The notes under the pieces: generated by a model | What the model was told of the DNA's origin: nothing | The model's input: only the letters and a program-made list of their open reading frames with translations | Database searches by the model: none | Part shown: positions 13,496 to 24,048 of the stretch, piece by piece | How positions within the stretch are numbered: the stretch's first letter is position 1 | Layout: each line of letters begins with the position of its first letter | Assembly (NCBI GenBank): GCA_024195585.1 | Contig: SWBL01000181.1 | Span: forward strand, 36,780-100,779 | Direction of reading: 5' to 3' | Source: Aureobasidium sp. EXF-3400 | Lineage: Eukaryota; Ascomycota; Dothideomycetes; Dothideales; Saccotheciaceae | DNA length: 64,000 bases | Made by a program: the position numbers and the translations under genes

Positions 13496-14614
13496 ATGAG
13501 CACTCCTACAGTCACCACAGCGGTCGGTGCCGACGAACTTACCATTCCTGTAAGCGTACCACGACATTGCGCGTGGACCTTTGCTGACATTGCCAGCTTA
13601 TCGACTTCTCAGCCTTCCAGACTACGGATCCTTCGATTCGTGAGGCCACAGCCAAAGCCATATTGTCTGGCTTCCAGACCGCAGGCTTCATCTATATTCG
13701 CAATCATGGCATCGATAAATCTGCGGTAGAGGAAGCTTTCAAATACAGCGCAGAATTCTTCAAAAGACCAGTCAGCCAGAAGGAGCAGCTTGCTTGGACA
13801 ACTCCGGAAGCAAACCGCGGATATGTCCGACAAGGACGAGAAAAGACGACTGATCTTGTGGATCCTGCCGAAATCGAAAAGCAAAGAGCTCTCGAAGGGG
13901 CTGACTTGAAAGAGTCCCTCGAGATTGGCCGTGAAGGTGTGGAGGGATTGGAGAACAAATGGCCAGATCGATTCGACGAAGATGGAAAAGTGTTCAGGGA
14001 GAAGATGTTGAGCTTCTTCGAGGTCTGCAAGGACCTTCATGTGCAAGTGATGCAAGCTATTGCTGTTGGTCTGGGTATCGACGAGCACTGGTTCGACAAG
14101 TTCTGCAATGCAGGCGATAACACGTTGAGGCTGTTACACTATCCGGCAGTGAGCAGCAAAGTGTTTGCGGAGAACAAAAATAGTGTTCGAGCAGGAGCAC
14201 ATACCGACTATGGTAAGTATGATCAAGAAAATGAGTTAGTAATCACTGACAGAAACAGGATCTATCACGCTGCTATTCCAAGACGCTCGCGGTGGATTGC
14301 AGGTCCTATCGCCCAAAGGAACCTACGTGAATGCAACCCCCATCCCAGATACAATCGTTGTTAACGCAGGAGATTTGCTGGCAAGATGGAGCAATGATTC
14401 GATCAAAAGCACAAAGCACCGCGTTGTCGAGCCGCCAGTCAAGGCAGATGCAAACTTCCATCCTGCAAGATACTCAATGGCCTATTTCTGCAACCCTAAC
14501 TTTGATAGATTCATCGATGCCATTCCAGGGACATTTGATGAGGCCAAGCAGAAGAAGTACCAGGGCGTGAATAGTGGCGATTATCTGGTCCAGAGACTGA
14601 CGGCGACTTATTGA
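13496..14614 (+). CDS. Thymine-7-hydroxylase-like 2-oxoglutarate/Fe(II) dioxygenase
   Basis: A non-haem iron dioxygenase of 341 residues. Exons are 13496-13549, 13597-14212 and 14259-14614. The iron facial triad is about His220 and Asp222 (AGAHTDYGSITLLFQD) and His277 (STKHRVVEPP), with the 2-oxoglutarate Arg near 294 (HPARYSMAYF). The N-terminal DIOX_N region reads IPLIDFSAFQ and GFQTAGFIYIRNHGI. WTTPEANRGY, DPAEIEK, KESLEIGRE, VVNAGDLLARWSND and the C-terminal NSGDYLVQRL are those of Neurospora thymine-7-hydroxylase as I know it. That enzyme oxidises thymine in three steps to 5-carboxyuracil, and the divergent neighbour would decarboxylate this to uracil. Activity on thymine is inferred from close similarity. 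Confidence 0.9.
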
Positions 14615-14852
14615 GCGCTGAATCGATGGGTAAGGTTGACAGAGATAGGAGCAGAGTATATGACAATCATGAGACTGTGTCCAAGATGTTTTAAGCGAGA
14701 AGTCTCGATGGAGATGGCGAAAGAAAGGGAAGGACGACGCGGGCGATCGGGCAAATTGCAGCCGAAGCGAATGCAATCAACTTCAGCTTCGTCACCACCC
14801 TTTCAAGTCGAACAAGAAACACTTTTTCTCTCAGATCAATCTGTCCAGCACA

Positions 14853-15575
14853 ATGCGCGCCCACATGTCCTCTTCAATGCAAGCGCTGTACCGCGTTTTC
14901 GTTCAGCCAGCGCTATCAACACGCACACGACCAGTGTCACACCTCAAACCACTCGTACCCACAACCACCACCACACGCACCTTCAGCGCCACACCCTCGC
15001 AATCAGCAGCAGGAAAACGCCTCCCGGAAAAGCGCAAACACCTCTGGGACGAAGAAATCCCCGCCCGCCGCATCCAACTCGTGGATCCAGAAACAGACTC
15101 TCTACAACCACCCACCCGCCTGCGCGACATTCTGTCCTCAATCGACCGCAAGAGCCACCGCATCATCTGCGTAACCCAACCGCCCGCAGGAAACTGGACG
15201 GAAGAGTGGATACCAGTGTGCAAACTTGAAGACAAGAAAGCAGCCTACGAAGCCGAAAAGGAAAAAAAGAAACTCAAACAAGCCAAAACGGCGGCTGAAG
15301 GCACCAAAACGTTAGAGTTGAATTGGGCGATCGATCAGAATGATTTGGGACATAGGATGAAGAGGATGCAAGAGTTTTTGGGCCAGGGGAAGAAGGTGGA
15401 GATCGTGTTGGCTAGGAAGAAGGGTGGGAGGAGGGCTACTGCTGAAGAGTGTGAAGAGTTGCTGCAGAAGATTGATTTGGCTGCTGAGGCTGTCAAGGGC
15501 ACAAAAGAAGTCAAGAAGTTTGAAGGGAAGTTGGCGGGTATGGGCAACCTGATGTATGAGGGGCCCAAGCCTTGA
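14853..15575 (+). CDS. Mitochondrial translation initiation factor IF-3
   Basis: A single-exon gene of 240 residues. A basic, Ser/Thr/Arg-rich N-terminus without acidic residues (about residues 1-50) is a mitochondrial presequence. The middle has the IF-3 N-domain features (PARRIQLVDPETDSL followed by LRDILSSIDRKSHRIICV) and a Lys-rich linker. The C-domain follows (TLELNWAIDQNDLGHRMKRM, then EIVLARKKGGRRA). It keeps free mitoribosomal small subunits apart and helps start-site selection. An alternative start four codons downstream is equally possible. It lies next to two mitoribosomal protein genes and ends 47 bp from the converging uL4m gene. Confidence 0.83.
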   Translation: MRAHMSSSMQALYRVFVQPALSTRTRPVSHLKPLVPTTTTTRTFSATPSQSAAGKRLPEKRKHLWDEEIPARRIQLVDPETDSLQPPTRLRDILSSIDRKSHRIICVTQPPAGNWTEEWIPVCKLEDKKAAYEAEKEKKKLKQAKTAAEGTKTLELNWAIDQNDLGHRMKRMQEFLGQGKKVEIVLARKKGGRRATAEECEELLQKIDLAAEAVKGTKEVKKFEGKLAGMGNLMYEGPKP

Positions 15576-15622
15576 TGGTGGTATATTGGTACACATAAAT
15601 ACAGTTCGACAGAACAAGAGAC

Positions 15623-16623
15623 TTAGACAACAAGCTTGACCCGTGATTGCAGGTCGCTCGAGTGCTTCTGGAAGATCTTGTCGAGCGCCTTCTTCTCAAT
15701 GACAACGCGACCACCCTCGAGCAAGTCCTTGACGTCAACGTCATCAAGACTCAAAGCACGAGACTCCTTGTCCATGCCGGGTTGTTGTAGAGCAGCAAAG
15801 AGCTTCTCTCTAGGCTCGGCCGTGACGAACAGACTGCCACCACTTGGGTTTCCCCACTTGTTCCACCGCAGCATCTCTTTCAACCATCTTGCAGCACCAG
15901 GACCCTCAACCTCAATCTCTGCAGGTCCACCCAGAACAACCAACTCACCCTTCTTGTAGCGATAACTCAAGGCAGTCCTCCAGGCCAGGTCGTAGATCTT
16001 TGCGGGCAAGTCTGTGCTAAAGTCTCTGGGCTTGGGGCCAAAGGCGACACCACCACCTCTCAGCATGGGCGACTTCTTGTCACCAAGGCGAGCGCGACCG
16101 GTTCCCTTTTGCGGACGGACCTTGCGGTTGGAGCCGTGGACCTCTGAGCGGTATTTCGTGTTTGCAGTACCCTGACGTGTGGCATCTCCTTCAAAGACGA
16201 TTGCGCGGTGCAGGATGTCGCGACGTAGTGGCAGCAGGAGATGTGTGCTGGGGTATGTGACAAAGCTCTTGGGTTCAATCTTGGGGAAGTCATGGAGGGT
16301 GCATGTCGCAGTCGAGAGGAAGGGGTTTTGTGATTGTTGGAAGGGGAGGCGAGACTCGGCTGCAAGTGTGGGAGGCGGTGGGGTGAATTGGTCGTTCAAG
16401 ACGGGAGTAGTGGCGGTAGACGAGAGAGCGGCATCGCTGTACGACTGTGCGATGGTGGCAGCAGGAGCGTCGGAGGAGGATGTGGGTAGAGATTCGGTGG
16501 CCAGCCCGCGCGCAAACACCTGGACGCCTTGTCAGTCGCTGTCTTGTGCTGTTTATCCGAGAGTCATACAGAGGGAGCGCTTCTCCAGCGGGCGCAAGTG
16601 ACGACTGCTCTTCGTGTAGCCAT
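15623..16623 (-). CDS. Mitochondrial large-subunit ribosomal protein uL4m
   Basis: 316 residues. Exon 1 (16570-16623) encodes 18 residues of an Arg-rich mitochondrial presequence and exon 2 (15623-16519) the rest; the intron is 16520-16569. The L4 signature is clear: SNRKVRPQKGTGRARLGD, SPMLRGGGVAFGPKPRD and the following KIYDLAWRTALSYRYKKGEL. It binds 21S rRNA near the exit tunnel of the mitoribosome. The N-terminal extension of about 90 residues is longer than in bacteria, as usual for fungi. It shares a 159 bp divergent promoter with mL38. Confidence 0.92.
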
Positions 16624-16782
16624 TGTATGTGTGTGTGTGTCTGTCTTGTCCAGAAGGTCGTGACTTCCTTGCCGGGGCTTCGACACGAAAAAGTCGGTCT
16701 TGGCATCGACTTTCAGACATTCGCGGCTTCCCCAAATCCACCGCCGACAAAACATTATTTCTACCTCTCGTCCAACACAATC
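16624..16782. promoter_or_regulatory. Compact bidirectional promoter of two mitoribosomal genes
   Basis: Only 159 bp separate the start codons of uL4m (minus) and mL38 (plus). A (TG)n run lies at 16626-16641. No TATA element is evident. The short distance suggests one shared control region. Confidence 0.55.
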
Positions 16783-18061
16783 ATGGCATCTTCGTCGCGA
16801 GCGCTACGAGGGCTGTCTGCTCGCGCCTTCTCGACATCGGCTGCAGTCGCCGAAGAAGTCGTCGCCTCAACTCCAGCCGCCGCCGCAGCAGCAACGACTC
16901 AAACTCCGCCGCTCTCGTCTCTCGCCCAGGACAATGTCTTTACTCCCAGAGCCGAGCGCAAACTCCTCCAAACCCGTCGTCTCACTCCCGTCGGATCTCG
17001 CAGACGTCGTGCCGCCATTCTCTCCGGCTCGCGCATTCCCTTTGAGCAATTGCCCTACCAATGTTTCCAAGAAGCCCGCAAAGTCTTGATTCAACACCGT
17101 GAAGAGAAGGTCAAGGACATTGAGACTGAGCGTCAGAAGATTGCCAGATTGAAGGCTCAGTCCTTCGAGCCTCAGAATGAGCAACGGCAACAACACCGCA
17201 TCAACAGCATGGAACGCTACCTGGACCAACTCAAGATCCACGCAGACATCAACGATCCCATGGTCAAGAGGAGGTTCGAGGACGGCAAGGGTATGAATTC
17301 TTTACAAGAACGCGACAGGACACTCCAGCTAACACAAGCCAGGTGACATGGACAAGCCCATCTACCGCTATCTCGCCGACAAAAAGTGGCGCCAGTACGA
17401 CCGCATGATCATCATGCAGCGCATCACCCAGATGAATGTCGTACCAGACGTCCTTCCTTCCATCGATCCCACTCTCAACGTCGACCTCTCCTTTGGTCCC
17501 CGCAACGTCCAGCCTGGTGAATTTGTCGACAGCAGAGTCTCTGAATTCCCTGCCCATCTCAACATTCAACCCTACGACAAGGGCGAACGCTACGTCAGCA
17601 TTGCCATCATAAACCCCGATGTGCCCAATGTCGAGGCAGACGCCTTTGACTACCGCTGCCACTTCCTGGCCTCCAACATCAAAATCTCTCCCACTCAGAC
17701 CTCCGTCTCGCTCGCCAAGTTGAACGACGATCAAGTCATTCTCCCCTGGTTGCCTGCATACACTCAAAAGGGTCTCGCATACAGCCGCATGTCCATCTTT
17801 GTCCTCGAGCAAAAAGATGGTCAAGTCTTGGACGCAAAGGCCCTATCACAGCGTTACGAGCACGACGATTTCATCCTGAGGAGCTTCGTCGACAGACACG
17901 TCTTGAAGCCCGTTGGTGTAAACCTGTTCAGAAGCAGACATGATGAAGGCACTGCTGGTGTCATGCAAAGAGCTGGAATCCCTGGCGGTCATGTCGAATT
18001 TAAGAGAAAGAAGATTGAGCCTCTTCCATACAAGAAGCTGCCTGGTTCAAGATACAGGTAA
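16783..18061 (+). CDS. Mitochondrial large-subunit ribosomal protein mL38 (yeast MRPL35 type)
   Basis: 408 residues. Exons are 16783-17290 and 17343-18061. A Ser/Ala/Arg-rich presequence comes first, then a charged helical segment (KVKDIETERQKIARLKAQ). Then comes a PEBP-like fold: VVPDVLPSIDPTLNVDLSFG, VQPGEFVDSRVSEFPAHLNI and DYRCHFLASNIKISPT, followed by LPWLPAYTQKGLAYSRM. The C-terminus (VNLFRSRHDEGTAGVM) resembles fungal MRPL35. It is a structural protein of the central protuberance of the mitoribosome, not an enzyme. Confidence 0.88.
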
Positions 18062-18639
18062 TCTTGGATATACCTTTTGTACTATATATCCCTGTCATGT
18101 ACCAAAATTATTCATCTACTTTTCTTTTCATCATCAGATGTTAGATTCCTTGGAGCTTGAAAGATAAGGGTTTGTGACAAGATCGATTTGACCGTCTCTG
18201 AATCCTCATCGATTTTATATCTCAACAATGATCGTCCGTCGCATGCGTTTTGTTAAATACACGCATCACATTTGTGTAATGATTGGTCGCGCGGCTCTTC
18301 GTCGGCGTCAACTCGACTTCGTCTTTCTTTTCTCTTATTCATCCTGACCGTACCTGGAGTATGCAACAACATGAATCTAGTTGTCGCACAAGAAATGATG
18401 TAGGTTTCGATGTGAGAGGATGTGTAGAATGACCGTCCACCTCCATTCTCCATTCTCCACGGAGTTGTTGACCTGAAGATGATCAAACCACATGGATTCA
18501 GGCAATCGTCTTCCGAGAAAAGTGGAGCTGGCAAGACTCAACAATAGCCCTGACAACGACAAGGACGACAATCCAATATGGGAAACATAAGAAGCGGCAA
18601 GGAGCCGCAATTCGCAAAGCGACTCTTGTCATTGCAAAA
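18062..18639. other. Intergenic, nothing recognised
   Basis: The 3' flank of mL38 and the 5' region of the MFS gene. Small antisense ORFs do not look coding. Confidence 0.45.
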
Positions 18640-20236
18640 ATGGCTTCTTCTGTGGAGATGACTGTCAATCCAAAGGACACGGAGAACTATCAAGGAGACG
18701 AGACCAAAGATGCCGAAGTCACCGTCTGGGACACGGAATCTGATATCTCAAAGAATTCAAAGCAAACCTCTTGGTTTGTCATTTTTGCCAGCGCGCTTGC
18801 CAATTTTTCGGATGGATATCAAAACAATTTGGTGGGCCTTCTTCTTTTATCACTTTAAGAAGGGAATCAATACTGATTGTTTTACAGTCTTCACACACGA
18901 ATGTAGTCTTCAGTCATACTCTCGGCAAAGCATACACCTCAAACATCCAGACTAGGATATCCAATGCTCTGCTCGTCGGTGCCGTCATTGGCATCATAAT
19001 TCTGGGTTACACTTGCGATATCTGGAGTCGACGAGGAGGACTTTGGGTAACTTCTTCTCTGGTTGTGATTGGAAGTTTGCTTGCCACTCTGGTCTTTCAG
19101 GTCGAAAGCCAGGGCGTTTCGGATATGATGTGGTATATGACCATTGCAAGAGGAATCACTGGTGTCGGTGTGGGAGGCGAGTATCCTCCTTCTGCTGCTG
19201 CTGCATTGGAAGGCAGTAATGAGGTATGTTCAAACTCTTCGCGGAAACAGTTTGGAAGAGTGCAAAGGTCAAAGGAAAGATTGGCTGACGAAAAAAAATA
19301 CAGCATTATGATCACATCAGAGGACCCATTCAAGTACTCACCTCGACTCTCATGGCCACATCCGCAGCACCAATCTGTACAGCCATCTATCTAATCTCTC
19401 TCACCGCCAGCAACAACAACCTGCGCATAGCTTTCCACGCCATCTATGCCATCTCAATCTTCTTACCTCTCTTTGTCGCATTCCTCCGCTTCCGCATGCG
19501 CGACGGCGTCCTCTTCCGCCGCAACAACTTCAAAACCAAGAAATCTCCACCTTACCTGCTGGTCTTGAAGCGATACGGATGGAGATTACTGGGCACCTCT
19601 GCAGCATTCTTCCTCTACGACTTTATCAACTTTCCCAACGGTATCATGAGTTCGGTGATTATCAACAACGTGGTCAAAGGAAAAGACGTCCGACAAACCG
19701 CGATTTGGCAGTTTATCCTTGCGCTTTTGGCGGTGCCGGGGCCGATTGTGGGCAGTTGGCTTTGCAATCGCATTGGTCGTCGTTGGACGGGCATTGCAGG
19801 TTGGTCAGGCTACATTATCCTTGGCTTTGTGATTGGCGGCTGCTACACCCTCCTCACCGAAAACGCCATTGCTGCTTTTGTCGTTCTCTACGGCTTGATG
19901 CAATGTTTCGGCCACATGGGTCCTGGCGCAACCATCGGCCTCATGAGTGTAGAACTCTATCCCACAGCTGTCAGAGGCATGAGTTACGGTGTCTCCGCAG
20001 CATTTGGAAAAGCCGGTGCTGCGGTGGGGACGCAAGTCTTTACGCCCATCAGAGATGCTGCGGGTCCGGCATCCACGTTTTATCTGCTTGGTGGCTTGTC
20101 GGTGCTTGGAGCGGCGATTTACTACATCCTGCCTGAAGGAAGGGATATTGATTTGGCTGCTGAAGACGAGAGTTTCAACATCTATCTCAGGAATGAAGGA
20201 TTTGGCAAGGAGGCAGGCCGTGCTGGAAGCGAATAA
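18640..20236 (+). CDS. MFS transporter, Git1/phosphate symporter-like
   Basis: A plasma-membrane major facilitator of 486 residues. Exons are 18640-18831, 18888-19223 and 19304-20236. The first helix carries FSDGYQNNL. Helix 2-3 is GYTCDIWSRRGGLW, helix 4 is ARGITGVGVGGEYPPSAAA, and the cytosolic loop has FRRNNFKTKK. Helix 7 opens with FFLYDFINFPNGIMSSV, helix 10 holds GPGATIGLMSVELYPTAVRG, and the end is cytosolic and acidic. The GVGVGGEYP motif and the DFxNFPNG sequence place it near glycerophosphoinositol and phosphate symporters. The first intron has a weak donor (GTGGGC), but only this splice keeps frame. A 40 bp piece of its 3' end recurs about 570 bp downstream. Confidence 0.85.
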
Positions 20237-20396
20237 TACGAGTTGCCGAAGTAGCAGACGTAGGATTTCTTTGCCCACGGTCGGGGAATTTTTACACCAA
20301 CACACGTTTCGTTTCATCTCATGAACCCTTTTGGATCAATCGTCTCTTCTATTCCTCAAGCGATAACCAATTCATCATCTTCTGAATCTCGCAACA

Positions 20397-20531
20397 ATGG
20401 CCAACAACGAAAACAAGCCTATTCTCGCCATTGTAGGCAACACACTCATCTTCATGGTTGCTGGTGGCTTGGCAATCACCATGGGTTTACTCAGCACACC
20501 AGAGGACCCTCGAACATTTCAGAAAACTTGA
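20397..20531 (+). CDS. 44-residue single-pass membrane microprotein
   Basis: The start has a purine at -3 (CAACAATGG) and the frame ends in TGA after 44 codons. Residues 8-32 form one hydrophobic helix (ILAIVGNTLIFMVAGGLAI), preceded by a polar NENKP and followed by TPEDPRTFQKT. The shape is that of small organelle or secretory-complex subunits, but I match it to none. It could instead be a first exon, or a chance frame inside decayed sequence: a duplicated MFS fragment lies 200 bp further on. Confidence 0.35.
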   Translation: MANNENKPILAIVGNTLIFMVAGGLAITMGLLSTPEDPRTFQKT

Positions 20532-20605
20532 TCAAGAGAGGTGGAAACGAAAGAACCAGCGCTCTTGCCAACGCTGACTTAGATGCGTCACAGAGGGAGG
20601 AAAGG

Positions 20606-20779
20606 GTTGTTGCTGTTGTTGTTGCTGCTGTCGCTGTTGTTGCTGCTGCTGCGCCGACACTAGACACCACAGTCGCGGAGGTGCAGAAAACCTATGTTTG
20701 CAACAAAGCGAAGACATTCCCAACTATGTTCAAAAGTATTTTCAACATCCATCTCGGAAGTGAAGGATTTGGGCAAGGA
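20606..20779 (+). repeat. GTT/GCT triplet run and copy of the MFS gene 3' end
   Basis: A GTT/GCT triplet tract occupies about 20606-20653. At 20740-20779 lies an approximately 36/40 match (one extra G) to 20173-20211, the codons for the last residues of the MFS transporter (FNIYLRNEGFGK versus FNIHLGSEGFGQ). The remnant points to an old tandem duplication of the transporter's 3' end. Confidence 0.6.
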
Positions 20780-20916
20780 TGAAGTTGCGTGCAGGGGGTT
20801 AAGTAAGAGAACGCCAAAGTTTGCAATTCCGCTGTCTAGTGCGCCTTTTCCTTTTCCCCTCTTCTAAACAATTCTTGATAAAACACTAATACATAAAGTC
20901 ATTGATATAAAGTCCC

Positions 20917-22882
20917 TTAAGCAACACTGGAATCGCTATCAGTGCGCTTCGTCACCCAGCTTCTGATGGAAAATCCCTTCTTCTCTTCTTTCTGCCAGGT
21001 CCTGCCATGTCTCTCGTCGGTTGCGATGAGGATACTTTCGCCGGTGACTTCGTGGTCCATTCTGCTGCCCTGCTCGGGTGCGAATCGCATCAATGCCCAG
21101 TAGCAAAGTCCGGCGGAAACGAAAGAGTACATGTAGCCAATGGCAAAACTATGAGACAGTCAGTTTTTTGTTTCCATCGAGTCGAAACTCCTTTTTTTTT
21201 CGATAAGCCGTGGAAAAACTCACAGGTGTTGGCCTCCAAGAGATATACTGAGATCTCCTTGATCAATGCTGTCTGCAAAACCGGGCAAAGGAGGCAAGAA
21301 ACCGATGACCAGAGCAAGGACCGCACGCCAGTTTGTGGCGAACTTGGGAGAGTAGCGGTAGATGCCGTCGAACTTGTACATTTCGGGCACGGAAACATTG
21401 CCACGACGGACAATGTAGTAACTGTGACATGGTCAATATGCTGTATGTTGTTTGCAGATGCGAAATCAACTCACTCGGTCATGATGATGGCGGTCATTGG
21501 GCCAAGGAAGATGGTGTATCCACTCAAGAAAGAAAGGAACTTTTGAGCAGAAGCCAGGATCTTCCAAGGTACACAAGCCCAGGCGCCAATGATAGCAGCC
21601 AGAATCTGACCACGGCGGATGTTGATGTACTTTGGGAAGAAGGAGACGAGGTCGTTTGCTGCACTGATCGAGTTGGCAGAGATGTTGATACCAAGAGTGA
21701 CGATGATCAAGCCGATAGCACCAAAGGCAGATGCTGCACGACCGGCATGAGATCCAGAAGCACTCCAGAGTCCAACAATAGTGACAGGGTTCCACAGAGG
21801 AGTACCTAATTTGGCGACCTCGGCTGGATAGGCAACGTCAGATGCTGCAGCAGTAAAGATACCGAGAAGACCGACGATGGTGAAGATGAAGGGAATAACA
21901 AAGGCTTGGCAGTTCTGTGCGCTCCTCTTTTCGGCGTATCTTGCAAAGTCGGCAATGTTGAGACCGAGCGTAGCATAGTTGCCAAGAACCGAGTTGAGGT
22001 TGGAGAAGAATGCCCAAACCAAGACAGAGCCTTTGACTGTTGGTCCTTGAGTGATGACGGGACTATGGCTGATGGTACCTCCTGCCTTGTGCAAAGTGCT
22101 CCCAAAGACAGCAAGGAAGATGATGGGTGCAATGATAGACTTCATGCCAAAGAAGTATTGAACCTTGGTGTAAGGGATGCAAAGGAAAGGCAGCTGAAGC
22201 AAGAAGTAAAGCACGAAACCACACATTCCCTGGGTTGTGATACCCTGACCAGCAGCAATGTGGTTGGGGATATGTGCGAAGCTCGGCCAGATGGCAGTCA
22301 GCAGGACTTCCATACACTGCCCGCCAGTAACTGTTTGGACACCGAGCCAGATGATTGCAAGCACGCAGCGCGACACGACAACAAAGTAGCTGAAGTAGTA
22401 GCCGAATGATATACGCGCGAGAATCGGGAATGGAGTGTGGAGGTGGGCTCCGATCCTGCCGTTCATTGTGATGACCAGACCCATGATGAAGTTACCGAGA
22501 ACGCAAGCGCCGATGGCCATTCTCCAGCTCAGACCGCCAGCAATCATGGAACTCGCCACTTCCCAATTACTCACCTAAAACGAAATTAGCAAGATATCAG
22601 ACGTTGGGTTTATGCCTTTGCTTCACGTACAGCCCAGGCGTCAGCCATCCAGTATGCGACATAGGCCTTCCAAGTCCAGGTACGCTTGGATGGCGGGATA
22701 GGATCGAAATCAGCATTGGATGCGTTGGGGTTCGTAGCGAAACTGCTTGGCTCCTGGTCCACGGCTAGTTTGAATCCAGGAATACGACGCTTGTAAGATG
22801 AGGATTCGCCCAGCTGGACAGGTTCCACACTGTGTTGGGTGACCTTGCCAGAGACGTCACCTTTGACGTCTTCGTAGACCAT
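20917..22882 (-). CDS. NCS1 nucleobase permease (Fur/Dal4 type), copy 1
   Basis: A 12-helix plasma-membrane proton symporter for uracil, allantoin or a related base, 593 residues. Exons are 22631-22882, 21475-22574, 21224-21421 and 20917-21148, summing to 594 codons. Signature parts are SNWEVASSMIAGGLSW in helix 1, NGRIGAHLHTPFPILAR, GGQCMEVLLTAIWPSF with PNHI, NIADFARYAE in helix 6, INISANSISAANDLVSFFP in helix 8 with KYINIRRG, and TDYYIVRRG near helix 10. The NSISAAND and IWPSF motifs mark the Fur branch rather than the Fcy branch. The cytosolic tail is Lys/Ser-rich. The cupin and transcription factor to its right and the thymine genes 6 kb to its left suggest a nucleobase role. The exact substrate is unknown. 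Confidence 0.9.
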
Positions 22883-24048
22883 CTTGAAGGATAGATGAAA
22901 CAACACAAAAGATGATTGAATCTGAAATATTGGATGAACAAAACACTTGAATTGAGGGCAGACAAGCCCATGATATACCAGTCGATCAAGCGGTGCAATC
23001 CGAGAGTGAAGACATTTCTTATCTCATCGCGCATATCTCGTCGAACAAGAAAATAGGCCAGAACCTCGAGATTTTGCATAGCGTGAGGATTTCAGCGCGC
23101 CACTTTACTCGATGGCCTTACTCGATTGGAGTATATCGGGCGCGCCGCCTTACTCGATAGCCTTACTCGATTGCTAGTATCGTTCCTTTAATGCTTGCTT
23201 CTGTTCGGGATTATGCAGCCGATTGGACGCGACGCATTGATAGCACAAACGCAGCTAACAAGCCAGAGATAGCAGGGGTCCCGTGTGGTACACGTCGAGG
23301 CGTTGGAAGTATGATAAGAACCCTCGCATCTCCGCAGCATCGCCTTCCCCAAGATCCCTTCCACAAAGACCTAGAATTAGTCTGGAACTCAAGAGCTTGG
23401 CCTGGGCGCCGAACTGCAGAAGCTCGTCATATTTTTTCCCATGGTTGTCGCAGGAGGCCGAAAATCTTTGACAGGACGCTAGCGGTTCACGGAAGCGCAA
23501 GATGCAGCATCTGGTCGTCAAAAGCCCATTGAGTTTCAAGCCGGAACATCCGTTGCTCGAGTAATGTTGCGATTAGGCGTTCGCCGTAGCCGTAAGACTT
23601 TTGAGGCTTTCAAAATGCGTATTGTAGACTCGTCCAATTCGAAAGTGAGCAGTTCCTCGGGACCCCGGATATTTCGGTTCGCGACGAGTCTTCGTGCCGA
23701 GCATTCTCCGGAAGGTGGTTTCGCGATACGGTGCTCGCGCGACAACAGCAACGAGCATCAATGCTCTTATGACTTCTGCATGGTCGTGTTGTCTTCCTTT
23801 AGTTATATGTAGGCAGACTCCATGTCGACATTCATCCTGGGCGCATGCGATGTACATAGCAATCATGCCTGCTTGAGGATGTCTTTGCGAAAAATGGAAG
23901 CCGCAACCCCATTTGGACAATCGTTCCCCGACAACGCGTTGTGGTAGCAGAGTCCGACGAGATATTTCTGTGGTATTTGAAGAATAGGTAGTCCTGTGTG
24001 TTTTTTGTTTGCATCACATTCAAATCCCAATATCAAGAGACCGCTAAC
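22883..24048. other. Intergenic between NCS1 permease and cupin gene
   Basis: This 1.17 kb divergent region has one reverse-strand GATAAG (CTTATC near 23018) on the permease side and a duplicated direct repeat at 23105-23173. Short ORFs at 23.2-23.9 kb lack coding character. Confidence 0.45.
23105..23173. repeat. Four TTACTCGAT repeats in two pairs
   Basis: TTACTCGAT occurs at 23105, 23118, 23150 and 23163, with spacing 13, 32 and 13. The two pairs form a 24 bp unit repeated at a 45 bp period with one mismatch, separated by a GC-rich spacer containing GGCGCGCC. It lies about 220 bp upstream of the permease start. It could be a small minisatellite or a paired protein-binding site. Confidence 0.7.

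Noticed and set aside
20321..20782. A 153-codon frame after the MFS gene
   Set aside because: It is driven by the GTT/GCT run, has no family resemblance, and overlaps the better microprotein frame and the duplicated MFS tail.
21906..22409. A 167-codon plus-strand frame opposite the first NCS1 gene
   Set aside because: It is antisense to well-supported transmembrane coding sequence and has no plausible domain.
23105..23173. A CRISPR-like reading of the repeats
   Set aside because: There are only four 9 bp copies with unequal short spacers, in a eukaryotic genome.
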